Both the position numbers and the translations under genes were made by a program. 64,000 nucleotides of DNA. It comes from JASTVH01 sp042862465 (GTDB lineage Bacteria; Pseudomonadota; Gammaproteobacteria; Pseudomonadales; Oleiphilaceae). The notes below the pieces were generated by a model. It was not told where the DNA came from, made no database searches, and saw only the letters and a list, made by a program, of their open reading frames with translations. The stretch lies in the NCBI GenBank assembly GCA_042862465.1, contig JASTVH010000003.1, positions 186,001-250,000 on the forward strand, written 5' to 3'. Shown here piece after piece: positions 50,898 to 61,723 of this stretch. Numbering within the stretch: position 1 is the first letter of the stretch; every line of letters begins with the position of its first letter.

Positions 50898-50991
50898 AAA
50901 GTCTGAAAACAGTCCAATATAGGCCTTAAAGACAAAGAGCGGCGTCCCGTTCAAGCTTTTAGTAATCAAGATTCAGGATTGGAGTGAGCCA

Positions 50992-52923
50992 ATGAGTAAG
51001 ACAATCGGTATCGACCTGGGGACGACCAACTCCTGTGTGGCCATCATGGATGGCGACAAGGTGAAGGTCATCGAGAATGCCGAGGGTGATCGCACCACAC
51101 CGTCCATCGTCGCTTACACCGACGAGGGTGAAACACTGGTCGGCCAGAGTGCCAAGCGCCAGGCGGTCACCAACCCGAACAACACCCTTTACGCCATCAA
51201 GCGTCTGATCGGCCGTCGTTTTGAAGACGATGTCGTGCAGAAGGACATCAAGATGGTGCCCTACGAAATCGTCAAGAACGACAATGGCGATGCCTGGGTG
51301 AAGGTCAAGGACAAGAAGATGGCGCCCCCGCAGATCTCTGCGGAAGTGCTGAAGAAGATGAAGAAAACCGCCGAGGACTACCTGGGCGAGAAGGTTACCG
51401 AAGCGGTCATCACCGTGCCGGCCTACTTCAACGACAGCCAGCGTCAGGCCACCAAGGATGCCGGCAAGATCGCCGGTCTCGAAGTGAAGCGGATCATCAA
51501 CGAGCCGACTGCGGCCGCACTGGCCTATGGCCTGGACAAGAAGGGCGCGGATCGCACCGTGGCCGTTTATGACCTGGGTGGCGGTACCTTCGATATCTCC
51601 ATCATTGAGATTGCCGACGTGGACGGTGAGAAGCAGTTCGAAGTGCTGGCCACCAACGGGGACACCTTCCTCGGCGGTGAGGACTTTGACCTGAAAATCA
51701 TCGAGTACCTCGCGGACCAGTTCAAGAAAGACAGCGGTATCGACCTGCGCGGTGATTCCCTGGCGATGCAGCGCCTGAAGGAAGCGGCCGAGAAGGCGAA
51801 GATCGAGCTGTCTTCCAGTCAGCAGACCGACGTTAACCTGCCGTACATCACGGCGGATCAGAGCGGTCCGAAGCACCTGAACGTGAAGCTGACCCGTGCC
51901 AAGCTGGAGTCCCTGGTGGAAGATCTGGTGGAACGCAGTCTTGAGCCGTGCCGCACCGCGCTTTCCGACGCGGGTATGAAGGCTGGCGAGGTCGACGAGG
52001 TCATTCTGGTAGGTGGTCAGACCCGGATGCCGCAGGTGCAGGAGAAAGTGAAGAACTTCTTCGGCAAGGATCCGCGTAAAGATGTGAACCCGGACGAGGC
52101 CGTTGCCATCGGTGCGGCGATCCAGGGTGCGGTCCTCTCCGGCGACGTGAAAGACGTTCTGCTGCTGGACGTGACCCCGCTGACTCTGGGTATCGAAACC
52201 ATGGGTGGTGTGGCCACGCCGCTGATCGAGAAAAACACCACGATCCCGACCAAGAAGTCGCAGACCTTCTCCACGGCGGAAGACAACCAGACTGCAGTGA
52301 CCATTCACGTGGTCCAGGGCGAGCGCAAGCAGGCCAGTCAGAACAAGTCGCTGGGCCGCTTCGACCTGGCGGACATTCCGCCGGCACCGCGTGGTGTGCC
52401 GCAGATCGAGGTTACCTTCGATATCGACGCCAACGGTATTCTGAACGTATCCGCCAAGGACAAGGCGACTGGCAAAGAACAGTCCATCGTCATCAAGGCC
52501 TCTTCTGGCCTCAACGACGACGAGATCGATCAGATGGTCAAGGATGCCGAGGCCAACGCCGAGGAAGACCGCAAGTTTGAGGAGCTGGTCCAGGCCCGTA
52601 ACCAGGGTGACGGCATGATCCACGCCGTTCGCAAGACCCTGGAAGAGGCCGGCGACAAGGCGACCGACGAGGAGAAGCAGAAGATCGAAACCGCGATCTC
52701 CGAGTTGGAAGAGGCGCTCAAGGGCGACGACAAGGACGACATCGAAGCCAAGACCCAAAAGCTCACCGAAGCTTCTTCGGAGCTGGCTCAGAAGATGTAC
52801 TCCGAGCAGCAGGCCCAGGGCGGCGCCGAAGCCGGCGAGCAGGCTTCCGGCCAGTCGCAGAAAGGTGGCGACGATGCCGTGGATGCCGAGTTCGAAGAGG
52901 TCAACGAAGACGAGAAGCGGTAA
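50992..52923 (+). CDS. dnaK: Hsp70 chaperone DnaK
   Basis: ATP-dependent chaperone with DnaJ and GrpE. 643 aa. Phosphate-1 IGIDLGTTNSCVAIMDG, VPAYFNDSQRQATKDAG, the phosphate-2 region AVYDLGGGTFDISIIEI, VILVGGQTRMPQVQ, linker VLLLDVTPLTLGIET, then substrate-binding and lid domains ending in an acidic DAEFEEVNEDEKR tail. The high GAC/ATC codon bias creates long reverse-strand open frames that are artefacts. Confidence 0.99.
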   Translation: MSKTIGIDLGTTNSCVAIMDGDKVKVIENAEGDRTTPSIVAYTDEGETLVGQSAKRQAVTNPNNTLYAIKRLIGRRFEDDVVQKDIKMVPYEIVKNDNGDAWVKVKDKKMAPPQISAEVLKKMKKTAEDYLGEKVTEAVITVPAYFNDSQRQATKDAGKIAGLEVKRIINEPTAAALAYGLDKKGADRTVAVYDLGGGTFDISIIEIADVDGEKQFEVLATNGDTFLGGEDFDLKIIEYLADQFKKDSGIDLRGDSLAMQRLKEAAEKAKIELSSSQQTDVNLPYITADQSGPKHLNVKLTRAKLESLVEDLVERSLEPCRTALSDAGMKAGEVDEVILVGGQTRMPQVQEKVKNFFGKDPRKDVNPDEAVAIGAAIQGAVLSGDVKDVLLLDVTPLTLGIETMGGVATPLIEKNTTIPTKKSQTFSTAEDNQTAVTIHVVQGERKQASQNKSLGRFDLADIPPAPRGVPQIEVTFDIDANGILNVSAKDKATGKEQSIVIKASSGLNDDEIDQMVKDAEANAEEDRKFEELVQARNQGDGMIHAVRKTLEEAGDKATDEEKQKIETAISELEEALKGDDKDDIEAKTQKLTEASSELAQKMYSEQQAQGGAEAGEQASGQSQKGGDDAVDAEFEEVNEDEKR

Positions 52924-52946
52924 ACCCCCGCTTCCAACGGACTCGG

Positions 52947-52980
52947 AAAAGACGCGGGGGGAGACTCCCGCGTCTTTTGT
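52947..52980 (+). terminator. intrinsic terminator after dnaK
   Basis: AAAAGACGCGGG and CCCGCGTCTTTTGT around GGGAGACT: a 12-bp stem with T4, 24 nt past the stop, attenuating reading into dnaJ. Confidence 0.9.
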
Positions 52981-53046
52981 CGTCGTGATAAACCCAATTC
53001 GAAGGCCGGCAATGACGGTTTTCGACAACTGAAGTAACGAATCGAC

Positions 53047-54180
53047 ATGGCCAAGCGAGACTATTACGAAGTACTCGGCGTTGACCGCTCCGCGGACGAG
53101 AAAGAGATCAAGCGCGCCTATCGCAAGATGGCGATGAAGTACCATCCCGACCGCAATCCGGGGGACGAGGAGGCCGAGAACAAATTCAAGGAGGCGAGCG
53201 AGGCCTACGAAGTGCTGGCCGACCAGCAAAAGCGCGCCGCCTATGACCAGTTCGGCCACGCCGGCGTTGATGGTCAGGCGGGTGACGGCTTTGGTGGTTT
53301 CGGCGGAGGCGGTGCCTCGTTTGCCGACATTTTCGGGGATGTCTTCGGCGACATCTTCGGAGGCGGCGGCCGCGGTCGCAGCAACCGTGGCGCCGATTTG
53401 CGCTACACCCTGGAGCTGGATCTTGAGGATGCGGTACGCGGTACCACGGTCAAGATCCAGATCCCGACAGCCACTGAGTGTGGCACCTGTGAAGGCTCCG
53501 GTGCTGCCAAGGGTTCCAAGCCGGAAGTCTGCGGAACCTGTCGGGGTGTCGGCCAGGTGCGGATGCAGCAGGGCTTTTTCTCCGTTCAGCAGACCTGTCC
53601 CCACTGTCGCGGCAGCGGCACCGTGATCAAGAATCCGTGCAAAACCTGCCACGGCTCCGGTCAGGTGGAAGAAACCAAGACCCTGTCCGTGAAAGTGCCG
53701 CCCGGCGTGGATACCGGCGACCGGATCCGGCTGTCGGGGGAAGGCGAGGCTGGCATTCAGGGCGGCCCGTCCGGCGATCTCTATGTCCAGGTGGCAGTCA
53801 AAGAGCACCCCATCTTCGTGCGCGACGGGCGTAACCTGTATTGTGAGGTGCCCATTTCCATCGCCGACGCGACCCTGGGCGGTGAGCTGGAAGTGCCGAC
53901 GCTGGATGGCCGCGTGAAGCTTAAGATCCCGCCGGAAACCCAGACTGGCAAGCTTTTCCGGTTACGTGGCAAGGGCGTCTCACCGGTGCGTGGCGGCGGT
54001 CCGGGCGACCTGCTGTGTCGCGTCCTGGTGGAAACCCCGGTCAACCTGACCAAACACCAGAAAGACCTGATGGCCGAGTTCCAGAAAACCCTGGAAGAGG
54101 GGAACGGCAATCAGCACGCGCCGAAGAAAACGTCCTGGTTCGAGGGCGTGAAGAAGTTTTTTGAAGAGATGAAGTTCTAG
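53047..54180 (+). CDS. dnaJ: Hsp40 co-chaperone DnaJ
   Basis: 377 aa. J domain with KYHPDRNPGD (HPD), G/F-rich region (about 75-110), four zinc CxxCxGxG-type repeats (CGTCEGSG, CGTCRGVG, CPHCRGSG and CKTCHGSG, about 145-210) and the C-terminal substrate domains. Full length. 123 bp after dnaK, behind a terminator. Confidence 0.98.
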   Translation: MAKRDYYEVLGVDRSADEKEIKRAYRKMAMKYHPDRNPGDEEAENKFKEASEAYEVLADQQKRAAYDQFGHAGVDGQAGDGFGGFGGGGASFADIFGDVFGDIFGGGGRGRSNRGADLRYTLELDLEDAVRGTTVKIQIPTATECGTCEGSGAAKGSKPEVCGTCRGVGQVRMQQGFFSVQQTCPHCRGSGTVIKNPCKTCHGSGQVEETKTLSVKVPPGVDTGDRIRLSGEGEAGIQGGPSGDLYVQVAVKEHPIFVRDGRNLYCEVPISIADATLGGELEVPTLDGRVKLKIPPETQTGKLFRLRGKGVSPVRGGGPGDLLCRVLVETPVNLTKHQKDLMAEFQKTLEEGNGNQHAPKKTSWFEGVKKFFEEMKF

Positions 54181-54231
54181 CGCATTGCGCCAGAGTGCAC
54201 CCAGACAACAGGCAAGAAGGAATCCTTCCTC

Positions 54232-55044
54232 ATGACTCGCATCGCAATCACCGGCGCCGCCGGGCGGATGGGTAAGTCACTGATCGAGGCGGTTGACGTG
54301 ACGGACGGCGTTGAACTCGGCGCCGCCATCGTCAAGCCGGGCAGTTCGCTGATTGGTGTCGATGCCGGCGAAATGTCCGGCATCGGCCGTATTGGGGTGC
54401 CGACTGCTGGCCGGTTGAAGGATGTGGTCGACAAATTTGATGTGCTGATCGACTTCACCTTCCCGGATCTCACCCTGGAGAATCTGCAAGTCTGCCGCGA
54501 GGCCGGCAAACGCGTGGTGATTGGAACCACCGGCCTGAGCGATGCCGAGAAACTGCAGCTGGAGCAGGCTGCCGAGGATATCCCGGTGGTGTTTGCGCCC
54601 AATATGAGCGCCGGCGTCAACCTGGTGCTGGAGTTGCTGAAAACAGCAGCGAAGGTGCTGGGCGAGGATTCGGATATCGAAATCATCGAGGCGCACCATC
54701 GTCACAAGAAGGATGCGCCTTCCGGAACGGCGTTGCGTATGGGCGAGGTGGTCGCCGATACGCTGGGGCGTGACCTGTCCCAGTGTGCCGTTTATGGCCG
54801 CGAGGGCTTCACCGGCGAGCGGCCCGGGGACGTGATCGGTTTCGAAACTATCCGGGCTGGTGACATCGTTGGGGAGCATACCGTGCTTTTCGCCAGCATG
54901 GGCGAGCGCGTGGAGATCACCCACAAGGCCAGCAGTCGCATGACCTTTTCCAAGGGCGCGATCCGTGCCGCCAAGTGGCTGCAGGACAAGCCTGCCGGGC
55001 TGTATGACATGCAGGACGTGCTGGGCCTGAAGGGCCTGCAGTAG
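54232..55044 (+). CDS. dapB: 4-hydroxy-tetrahydrodipicolinate reductase
   Basis: NAD(P)H-dependent step of lysine/diaminopimelate synthesis. 270 aa. Rossmann motif RIAITGAAGRMGKSL, VVIGTTGLSD, APNMSAGVN, the catalytic EIIEAHHRHKKDAPSGTAL and FASMGERVEITHKASSRMTF. Follows dnaJ by 51 bp, the usual order in Pseudomonas-like genomes. Confidence 0.98.
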   Translation: MTRIAITGAAGRMGKSLIEAVDVTDGVELGAAIVKPGSSLIGVDAGEMSGIGRIGVPTAGRLKDVVDKFDVLIDFTFPDLTLENLQVCREAGKRVVIGTTGLSDAEKLQLEQAAEDIPVVFAPNMSAGVNLVLELLKTAAKVLGEDSDIEIIEAHHRHKKDAPSGTALRMGEVVADTLGRDLSQCAVYGREGFTGERPGDVIGFETIRAGDIVGEHTVLFASMGERVEITHKASSRMTFSKGAIRAAKWLQDKPAGLYDMQDVLGLKGLQ

Positions 55045-55062
55045 CGGCTTTGATGTTGTTCA

Positions 55063-55091
55063 TGGACATAAGAGCGCAATCTTTTTACAAT
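55063..55091 (+). promoter_or_regulatory. sigma-70 promoter of the carA leader
   Basis: TGGACA (55063-55068), 17-nt spacer, TACAAT (55086-55091), 19 bp after the dapB stop. Predicted start near 55098, giving a leader of about 185 nt. Confidence 0.7.
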
Positions 55092-55139
55092 ATCGCAGTT
55101 TGACTGCGGCGCGCGTTTCCGAACAGTACACAACAAACA

Positions 55140-55195
55140 AGCGGGACGGGGTTAAGGGCAGGCTGTTAGCCATCCTGACTCCCTCTCGCTTTTTT
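55140..55195 (+). terminator. attenuator-like hairpin in the carA leader
   Basis: Imperfect stem from AGCGGGACGGGG to CTCCCTCTCGCT with inner hairpin GGCTGTTAGCC, followed by T6 (55190-55195). It lies between the promoter and carA, so it may terminate transcription conditionally (pyrimidine or arginine control). An open frame TTG (55100) to TGA (55204) of 34 codons crosses it but has no ribosome site. Confidence 0.5.
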
Positions 55196-55282
55196 GCGAC
55201 CTGAATTCGGCGTTTTTGCGCGCGCTGCCGCAGCTGCAATTATGCAAGCTCCCGCTCACAATGGCACCAAGAGGACACGGCC

Positions 55283-56413
55283 TTGACTCAACCTGCAATC
55301 CTTGCGCTCGCAGACGGAAGCATTTTCAGGGGATACGCGATCGGTGCTGATGGCCAGACCAGCGGAGAGGTCGTTTTCAATACGGCAATGACCGGCTATC
55401 AGGAAATCCTCACCGACCCATCCTATTCCCGACAGATCGTCACCCTGACATACCCCCATATCGGCAACACCGGCGTGAACGCCGAGGATGTCGAGTCAGA
55501 CCGCATTCAGGCGGCGGGTCTGGTGATTCGCGACCTGCCGTTGCTGGCCAGCAACTGGCGAATGGACAAGCCCCTGGATACCTATCTCAAGGAAAACAAC
55601 ATCGTTGCCATCGCCGGTATCGATACCCGTCGCCTGACCCGGATCCTGCGCGAAAAGGGCGCCCAGAACGGGGCGATCGTCGCCGGTGCCGAGGCCAGCG
55701 AGGATAAAGCGCTGGAGTTGGCGAAAGCCTTCCCGGGCCTCAAGGGCATGGATCTGGCCAAGGTGGTTTCCCGCCAGGACCAGGGCACCTGGACGCAATC
55801 CAGCTGGACCCTGGCGGAAGGTTACGGCAAGGCGCCCGAGCCGCGGTTCAAAGTGGTGGCCTATGATTTTGGCGTCAAGTTCAACATCCTGCGCATGCTG
55901 GTGGAGCGTGGCTGCGAACTGACCATCGTTCCGGCCGAGACGCCCGCCGCCGAAGTGCTGGCGATGAAGCCGGACGGGGTGTTCCTGGCCAACGGCCCGG
56001 GCGATCCCGAGCCCTGTGATTACGCCATCGAGGCGATCAAGGAAGTCCTGGCGGCCAGGGTGCCGGTATTCGGCATCTGCCTGGGGCACCAACTGCTGTC
56101 CCTGGCCAGTGGCGCCAAGACCCTGAAAATGAAGTTCGGTCACCACGGGGCCAACCACCCGGTGCAGGACCTCCGGGACGGCACGGTGATGATCACCAGT
56201 CAGAACCACGGTTTCGCGGTGGACGAAAACACCCTGCCGGACAATGTGGAAGCCACCCACAAGTCGCTGTTCGACGGCTCGCTGCAGGGTATTCGCCGCA
56301 CCGACGTGCCGGCCTTCAGCTTCCAGGGGCATCCGGAAGCGAGTCCCGGGCCGCGTGACGTGGCGCCGTTGTTCGACCAGTTTGTCGACATGATGCAGGC
56401 CCAGCAGGCCTGA
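55283..56413 (+). CDS. carA: carbamoyl-phosphate synthase small subunit
   Basis: Glutaminase subunit supplying ammonia to CarB. 376 aa. N-terminal GEVVFNTAMTGYQEILTDPSYSRQ, catalytic VFGICLGHQLLSLASGA (Cys nucleophile), GHHGANHPV and the His-Glu HPEASPGP. Start is TTG at 55283 with AGAGGA 7 nt upstream; E. coli carA is also recalled to begin with UUG. First gene of carA-carB-greA. Confidence 0.96.
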   Translation: MTQPAILALADGSIFRGYAIGADGQTSGEVVFNTAMTGYQEILTDPSYSRQIVTLTYPHIGNTGVNAEDVESDRIQAAGLVIRDLPLLASNWRMDKPLDTYLKENNIVAIAGIDTRRLTRILREKGAQNGAIVAGAEASEDKALELAKAFPGLKGMDLAKVVSRQDQGTWTQSSWTLAEGYGKAPEPRFKVVAYDFGVKFNILRMLVERGCELTIVPAETPAAEVLAMKPDGVFLANGPGDPEPCDYAIEAIKEVLAARVPVFGICLGHQLLSLASGAKTLKMKFGHHGANHPVQDLRDGTVMITSQNHGFAVDENTLPDNVEATHKSLFDGSLQGIRRTDVPAFSFQGHPEASPGPRDVAPLFDQFVDMMQAQQA

Positions 56414-56553
56414 AGCAGGCAAAGCGTTCTGTAGCAGGAACGTTAGGCCCTAAGAAACTGTCCCCGGCTGTAGCGGGTCGCCCAAGCGCAAGGCGGCGTG
56501 GTGGTTCAGGGGATGGTTTGTAAACCAAAAGCTAGAGTCTTAGGTCTACGACA

Positions 56554-59771
<3,218 letters not shown>

Positions 59772-59775
<4 letters not shown>

Positions 59776-60248
59776 GTCGAGTACCCATGACCATCGACGG
59801 AGAGAAGCGTCTCCGCGAGGAATTGCATGAACTGAAAACCGTCAAGCGGCCGAAGGTGATCGAGGCGATCGCCGAGGCCCGTGAACACGGCGATCTCAAA
59901 GAGAATGCCGAGTACCACGCGGCCCGCGAGCAGCAAAGCTTTATCGAGGGGCGCATCAAGGATATCGAAGGCAAACTGGGCAGCGCCCAGGTGATCGATG
60001 TCACCCGGATCGAAAAAACCGGCAAGGTGATTTTCGGCACCACCGTGCGCATGATCAATCTGGACACGGACGAAGAGGTGACCTACCAGATCGTCGGTGA
60101 CGACGAGGCGGACATCAAGCAGGGCAAGATTTCAGTGTCGTCGCCGATCGCTCGCGCCCTGATCGGCAAGGAAGAAGGCGATGTGGTGAATGTGCGTGTC
60201 CCGTCCGGCGAGGTCGAGTACGAAATCGACGAGGTGATGCACCTGTAG
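59772..60248 (+). CDS. greA: transcription elongation factor GreA
   Basis: Restarts backtracked RNA polymerase by stimulating transcript cleavage. 158 aa. N-terminal coiled coil (EKRLREELHELKTVKRPKVI, then EAREHGDLKENAEYHAAREQ with the acidic tip) and C-terminal FKBP-like domain (DEADIKQGKISVSSPIARAL, GEVEYEID). ATGA overlap with carB; greA is also in the carAB operon in Pseudomonas aeruginosa. Confidence 0.98.
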
Positions 60249-60263
60249 GTTGGCCTCACCAGG

Positions 60264-60289
60264 GCAGGCGGGGTTGGTGCTCCGCCTGC
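60264..60289 (+). terminator. hairpin after greA
   Basis: GCAGGCGG and CCGCCTGC, perfect 8-bp arms with a 10-nt loop, 16 bp past the greA stop. No T-run, so weak as a terminator. Confidence 0.45.
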
Positions 60290-60302
60290 TCGAGGCCTCC
60301 GC

Positions 60303-60382
60303 CGTAGGTTGGGCTGACGGAGGAAGCCCAACACAATGCCGGGGGTGCCATGTTGGGCTTCGCCAACTCAGCCGAACCTACG
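60303..60382. repeat. 80-bp nested inverted-repeat element (GTTGGGCT type)
   Basis: Outer arms CGTAGGTTGGGCTGA and TCAGCCGAACCTACG (one mismatch), inner arms GAAGCCCAACA (60323-60333) and TGTTGGGCTTC (60351-60361). It lies between convergent greA and yhbY. The layout is like short REP/BIME-type elements widespread in Gammaproteobacteria. Confidence 0.75.
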
Positions 60383-60400
60383 TTTTCGAAGCGTGAACGA

Positions 60401-60709
60401 TCAGCGTTGGCGCACCAGATTAGAGAGTTTCGGGTTGGGCTTCTTGGCCCGGCGCAGCAACACCGCAATCTTGCCGATCGTCTGCACCAGTTCCGCACCG
60501 GTCTCCTCGCACAGGGCGTCAATGATCACGCGGCGATCCTCCCGGTCCGGCGAGGCCACCTTCACCTTGATCAGTTCGTGGTCGTTCAGGGCGCGCTCCA
60601 GTTCCGCCGCCAGGCCTTCGGAAAGCCCCTTGTCGCCGACGATCACCACGGGCTTGAGGTCGTGGGCGAGGGCGCGAAAGTGGCGACGCTGTTCGGAAGA
60701 AAGGCTCAT
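60401..60709 (-). CDS. yhbY: CRS1/YhbY-domain ribosome-associated RNA-binding protein
   Basis: 102 aa single CRM domain: RRHFRALAHDLKPVVIVGDKGLSEG with the GxxG loop region (VGDKGLS), LNDHELIKVKVASPDRED and LVQTIGKIAVLLRRAKKPNPKLSNL. Binds pre-50S particles. The ATG at 60709 is chosen over 60814. Divergent from rlmE, the standard arrangement. Confidence 0.94.
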   Translation of the reverse strand: MSLSSEQRRHFRALAHDLKPVVIVGDKGLSEGLAAELERALNDHELIKVKVASPDREDRRVIIDALCEETGAELVQTIGKIAVLLRRAKKPNPKLSNLVRQR

Positions 60710-60882
60710 AGCGATTGGTTCTCTCAATAGGCGTGTAAGACAAATGTTATGGCCGCCGCAAGCGGGGACTGGTCTATAATGGAGCGCAATGCGTTGCGCT
60801 TTTCCACTATTCAAAACGAAGCCGCTATTCTAGCAAGCCGCCACGGGCGGATGCATCCGCAAGTCTTCCAATGGAGGTTCAA

Positions 60883-61503
60883 TTGGCCCGTTCCAAGTCC
60901 AGTTCACGATGGCTGCAGGAACACTTCAGCGATCAGTATGTCCAAAAGTCCAAGGCGGAAGGCTACCGCTCACGGGCGAGCTATAAGCTGATCGAGCTGG
61001 ACGAAAAGGACCGCCTGTTCAAGCGCGGGCAGCTGGTGGTGGACCTCGGTGCCGCACCGGGCGGGTGGTCGCAGGTCGCCATGGAGCGCGTCGGCGACAA
61101 GGGCACCGTGATTGCCAGCGATATTCTGGATATGGATCCCATCGCCGGCGTAACCTTCATTAAGGGTGACTTCACTGAGGACGCCGTCTTCGAGAAGTTG
61201 CTGGCAGAATTGAGAGATCGCCGGGCGGACATTGTAATTTCCGATATGGCCCCCAATATGAGTGGGATGGCTGCGGTCGATATTCCGCGCTCGATGTTTC
61301 TGGTGGAGCTTGCATTGGATATGGCCACTCGGGTCCTCAAGCCCGGGGGTACCTTCGTGACCAAGGTTTTCCAGGGAGAGGGGTTCGATGCCCTCGTCAA
61401 GGATATGAAAACGCAGTTCACGCGCGTCGTGAGCCGCAAGCCGGGCGCTTCGCGGGCCCGTTCGCGGGAGCAGTACCAGGTCTGCACCGGATTCAAGGGC
61501 TGA
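60883..61503 (+). CDS. rlmE: 23S rRNA 2'-O-U2552 methyltransferase
   Basis: Heat-shock methyltransferase (FtsJ/RrmJ) acting on 50S subunits. 206 aa. SSRWLQEHFSDQYVQKSKAE, SAM site VVDLGAAPGGWSQVA, SDMAPNMSG with catalytic Asp, and TFVTKVFQGEGFD. TTG at 60883 lies 7 nt after GGAGG and gives the family start ARSKSSSRW; the ATG at 60871 overlaps that ribosome site. Confidence 0.95.
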   Translation: MARSKSSSRWLQEHFSDQYVQKSKAEGYRSRASYKLIELDEKDRLFKRGQLVVDLGAAPGGWSQVAMERVGDKGTVIASDILDMDPIAGVTFIKGDFTEDAVFEKLLAELRDRRADIVISDMAPNMSGMAAVDIPRSMFLVELALDMATRVLKPGGTFVTKVFQGEGFDALVKDMKTQFTRVVSRKPGASRARSREQYQVCTGFKG

Positions 61504-61723
61504 TATGCGGGATTCCCGCAGTCGCTGCTGGTCCGGCTGGCCTGCCCGAACGTAGTTAGTGTATGGTTGCAACAATGGGGGCTGTGAACAAATCCCTGCG
61601 CATTAGCGTGAATCCTGTGGTCCAAGTGCCCCCGGCTCCGCGTAATCGTAGTGTGCAGTGATTTATTCAGAGATTCTTCAAGCGGTTGCAGAAACGGCAA
61701 CCCACATTCACAGGTAAAGCACC

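Noticed and set aside
50959..53808. 949-aa open frame antisense to dnaK and dnaJ
   Set aside because: It is opposite strongly conserved genes; GC-rich codon bias in dnaK removes stops from the reverse frame. Its translation shows no family motif.
61504..61723. Sigma-32 promoter for ftsH
   Set aside because: No CTTGAAA-N13-16-CCCCATnT pair was found in the 220 bp before ftsH.
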